This document shows positions 62,757-64,000 of a DNA stretch of 64,000 nucleotides, in pieces (the stretch's first letter is position 1; the number at the start of each line of letters is the position of its first letter). Position numbers and translations under genes: made by a program. Under the pieces are notes generated by a model that saw nothing but the letters and a program-made list of their open reading frames with translations, was not told the DNA's origin and made no database searches. Source of the DNA: JBBQZP01 sp038207585 (GTDB lineage Bacteria > Pseudomonadota > Alphaproteobacteria > Rhodobacterales > Rhodobacteraceae); contig JBBQZP010000002.1 of the NCBI GenBank assembly GCA_038207585.1, positions 162,792 through 226,791 of the forward strand, written 5' to 3'.

Positions 62757-62878
62757 ACTCGGGCGAAAACGATATCTGTCGATACTCTGTCTCCTTTCTA
62801 GGCTTCAGTTCTCGATCTTGATGGACCTTAGCCGGGCCACCGCACGACGCGGGTGGCAATACTGAATGGAGACACACG

Positions 62879-63085
62879 ATGGCCAATGGCACCGTGAAAT
62901 GGTTCAACGCAACTAAAGGCTTCGGCTTTATCGCCCCGGCCACCGGCGGCAAAGACGTGTTCGTTCACGTCTCGGCGATGGAACGCGCAGGCATCCGCCA
63001 GCTGGACGACGGCCAGGCCGTGACGTTCGACGTGGAAGCCGGCCGTGACGGCCGCGAGTCGGCGATCAATCTGGCTCTGGCCTGA
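62879..63085 (+). CDS. cspA: Cold-shock protein (CspA family)
   Basis: 68 residues, a single cold-shock domain. RNP1 KGFGFIAP and RNP2 VFVHVSAME bind single-stranded RNA/DNA. GGAG about ten bases before the ATG. Acts as RNA chaperone. A terminator follows at 63110-63140. Confidence 0.95.
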   Translation: MANGTVKWFNATKGFGFIAPATGGKDVFVHVSAMERAGIRQLDDGQAVTFDVEAGRDGRESAINLALA

Positions 63086-63109
63086 TTTTCGTCTGACGGC
63101 AAAAGTTTG

Positions 63110-63140
63110 AACGGGGATGGCGCAAGCTGTCCCCGTTTTT
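63110..63140 (+). terminator. Intrinsic terminator of cold-shock gene
   Basis: AACGGGGA (63110-63117) pairs with TCCCCGTT (63130-63137), followed by T residues. Confidence 0.82.
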
Positions 63141-63273
63141 CGTTTTGGGGGGCGTAACCTTGGCACGAATCTCCAAAAGGTCTTTTGGGCGGACAAAACT
63201 GCCGTTCGAATGGCGAGTCTCAGTAATGGCAAGCAAGAGACGTCGTCTGCAAAATATCCAAAAGTTGACCTTG

Positions 63274-63813
63274 CTATCCGTTTCGCGGTGACGACCAGAG
63301 CTTGCTAATCGCCTCCCGCCATTCACTGCGGCCGAGAATATTCGTACCTCTTGAATTGTGTCCTCGTGTGCTTGGGTGATGTGCGTAAGCTATTTTAATT
63401 TCGTTTAGGTTCATCAGGCGTGCCACTGGCAAGGCTACCGACTTCCCCGCGACCAGCAGCCGGTCTGCGCCTGACCGCAAAATTGCCTCCGCATTGAACT
63501 TCGCTCCGCGTTGCCGCTCCGCTTTGGTGTTACGCAAGCCAAAACCAGGTAGAGCGTTAAGCAGCAAAACTGCATCGTAGGGTATCTTCAAAAAATCCAA
63601 CTCACTCCGAATGTAACGTGCGGTGCTATCATCGTTCAGCACGCCGATCTCTCCAGAACGTTGAGCGCCAGACCCAGCCAACGGCCCACCTGGGTCTTGC
63701 AACATGATTGCCAACTTGAATGGCCCGGTATGATATGGCGCTATCTTAGGCATATCATAGCCATAAGACCTACCCGCGCATTGATACCATTGGTGGAACG
63801 GCATTTGGTTCAT
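63274..63813 (-). CDS. Uracil-DNA-glycosylase-superfamily-like protein
   Basis: 179 residues, complete from the ATG at 63813. IMLQDPGGPLAG at 37-48 occupies the place of the UDG motif A, and AYAHHPSTRG at 142-151 that of the HPS motif. Between them are ARYIRSELDFLKIPYDAVLLLNALPG and the ILRSGADRLLVAGKSVA segment. This is the layout of the UDG fold; the DPGG instead of DPY makes the substrate unclear. The G+C content is visibly lower than the left part (about 40% in line 63541-63600), so it may have been acquired. The last 187 bases to the window end show no gene. Confidence 0.68.
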   Translation of the reverse strand: MNQMPFHQWYQCAGRSYGYDMPKIAPYHTGPFKLAIMLQDPGGPLAGSGAQRSGEIGVLNDDSTARYIRSELDFLKIPYDAVLLLNALPGFGLRNTKAERQRGAKFNAEAILRSGADRLLVAGKSVALPVARLMNLNEIKIAYAHHPSTRGHNSRGTNILGRSEWREAISKLWSSPRNG

Positions 63814-64000
63814 TCGACGAGCAGTACCCGGTAAATCAAAAAACTAAAAGCTTGCATTGGGGCAACGCGCTGAATCCGGCCCGAACAGCAATATTTCTGT
63901 TGTGTAACTTCCTTCATTTTGCACTCCAAACGGACCTTCGCTTCAAACCAGTCGAACAACCATCGGCAACCGCCCCCCCCATCACATCTTCCACCCCTCC

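Noticed and set aside
1..64000. tRNA genes, rRNA, CRISPR arrays, insertion sequences and prophage genes
   Set aside because: No cloverleaf-like segments, regular spacer repeats, transposase motifs or phage structural genes were seen in the intergenic regions checked.

Overview
The window is a GC-rich bacterial chromosome segment, almost certainly from the alphaproteobacterial family Rhodobacteraceae/Paracoccaceae. The evidence is the gene order pyrB-hypothetical-pyrC-plsY, pyk-rpmI-rplT-pheS-pheT, DUF1285/moxR/DUF58/DUF4159, glcD-glcE-glcF and pgsA-moaD-moaE, together with family-typical small proteins and the intergenic GAGGATATTTG-type repeats. No rRNA, tRNA, CRISPR array, insertion sequence or replication origin was found. 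Nearly all of it reads as core chromosome. Two AT-richer patches stand out: one gene at 51132-51824 and the right edge after about 63.1 kb.

Left third (1-20.8 kb): the 5' end of a uracil-DNA glycosylase gene; a pyrimidine/phospholipid operon (pyrB, a small membrane protein, a dihydroorotase homologue that has lost its active site, plsY); a GbsR-type regulator with two membrane proteins and two related operator-like palindromes; a minus-strand operon rsmE-acetyltransferase-membrane protein-gshA diverging from ubiA; an OmpA-domain protein; an alpha/beta hydrolase; succinate-semialdehyde dehydrogenase with an aminotransferase; a PAP2 phosphatase; a cupin; and an ECF sigma factor overlapping a membrane-anchored von Willebrand protein.

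Middle (21-46 kb): an Hsp20 chaperone with a heat-shock-like promoter, two tandem secreted trypsin-like proteases, the glycolate oxidase genes glcD-glcE-(small membrane protein)-glcF, a MoxR/DUF58/DUF4159 cell-envelope cluster, polA, N-formylglutamate amidohydrolase, pyruvate kinase, ribosomal proteins L35 and L20, a Hint-domain protein and phenylalanyl-tRNA synthetase. A 40-residue membrane protein sits opposite in the pheS-pheT gap.

Right third (46-64 kb): pheT; then a tightly packed minus-strand operon of uncharacterised genes (coiled-coil protein, unknown 381-residue protein, AAA ATPase, an AT-rich inserted gene, unknown 450-residue protein, two membrane proteins). This is the best candidate for an undescribed system. 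It is followed by panB-panC, a second cupin, a YbjN-like secreted protein, an L,D-transpeptidase lipoprotein, a zinc-ribbon protein, a P1-family peptidase, pgsA-moaD-moaE, a cold-shock protein and a uracil-DNA-glycosylase-like gene in lower-GC DNA.

All functions are inferred from protein motifs and gene context read by eye. No database search was run. Names of DUF families are from memory and marked where uncertain.
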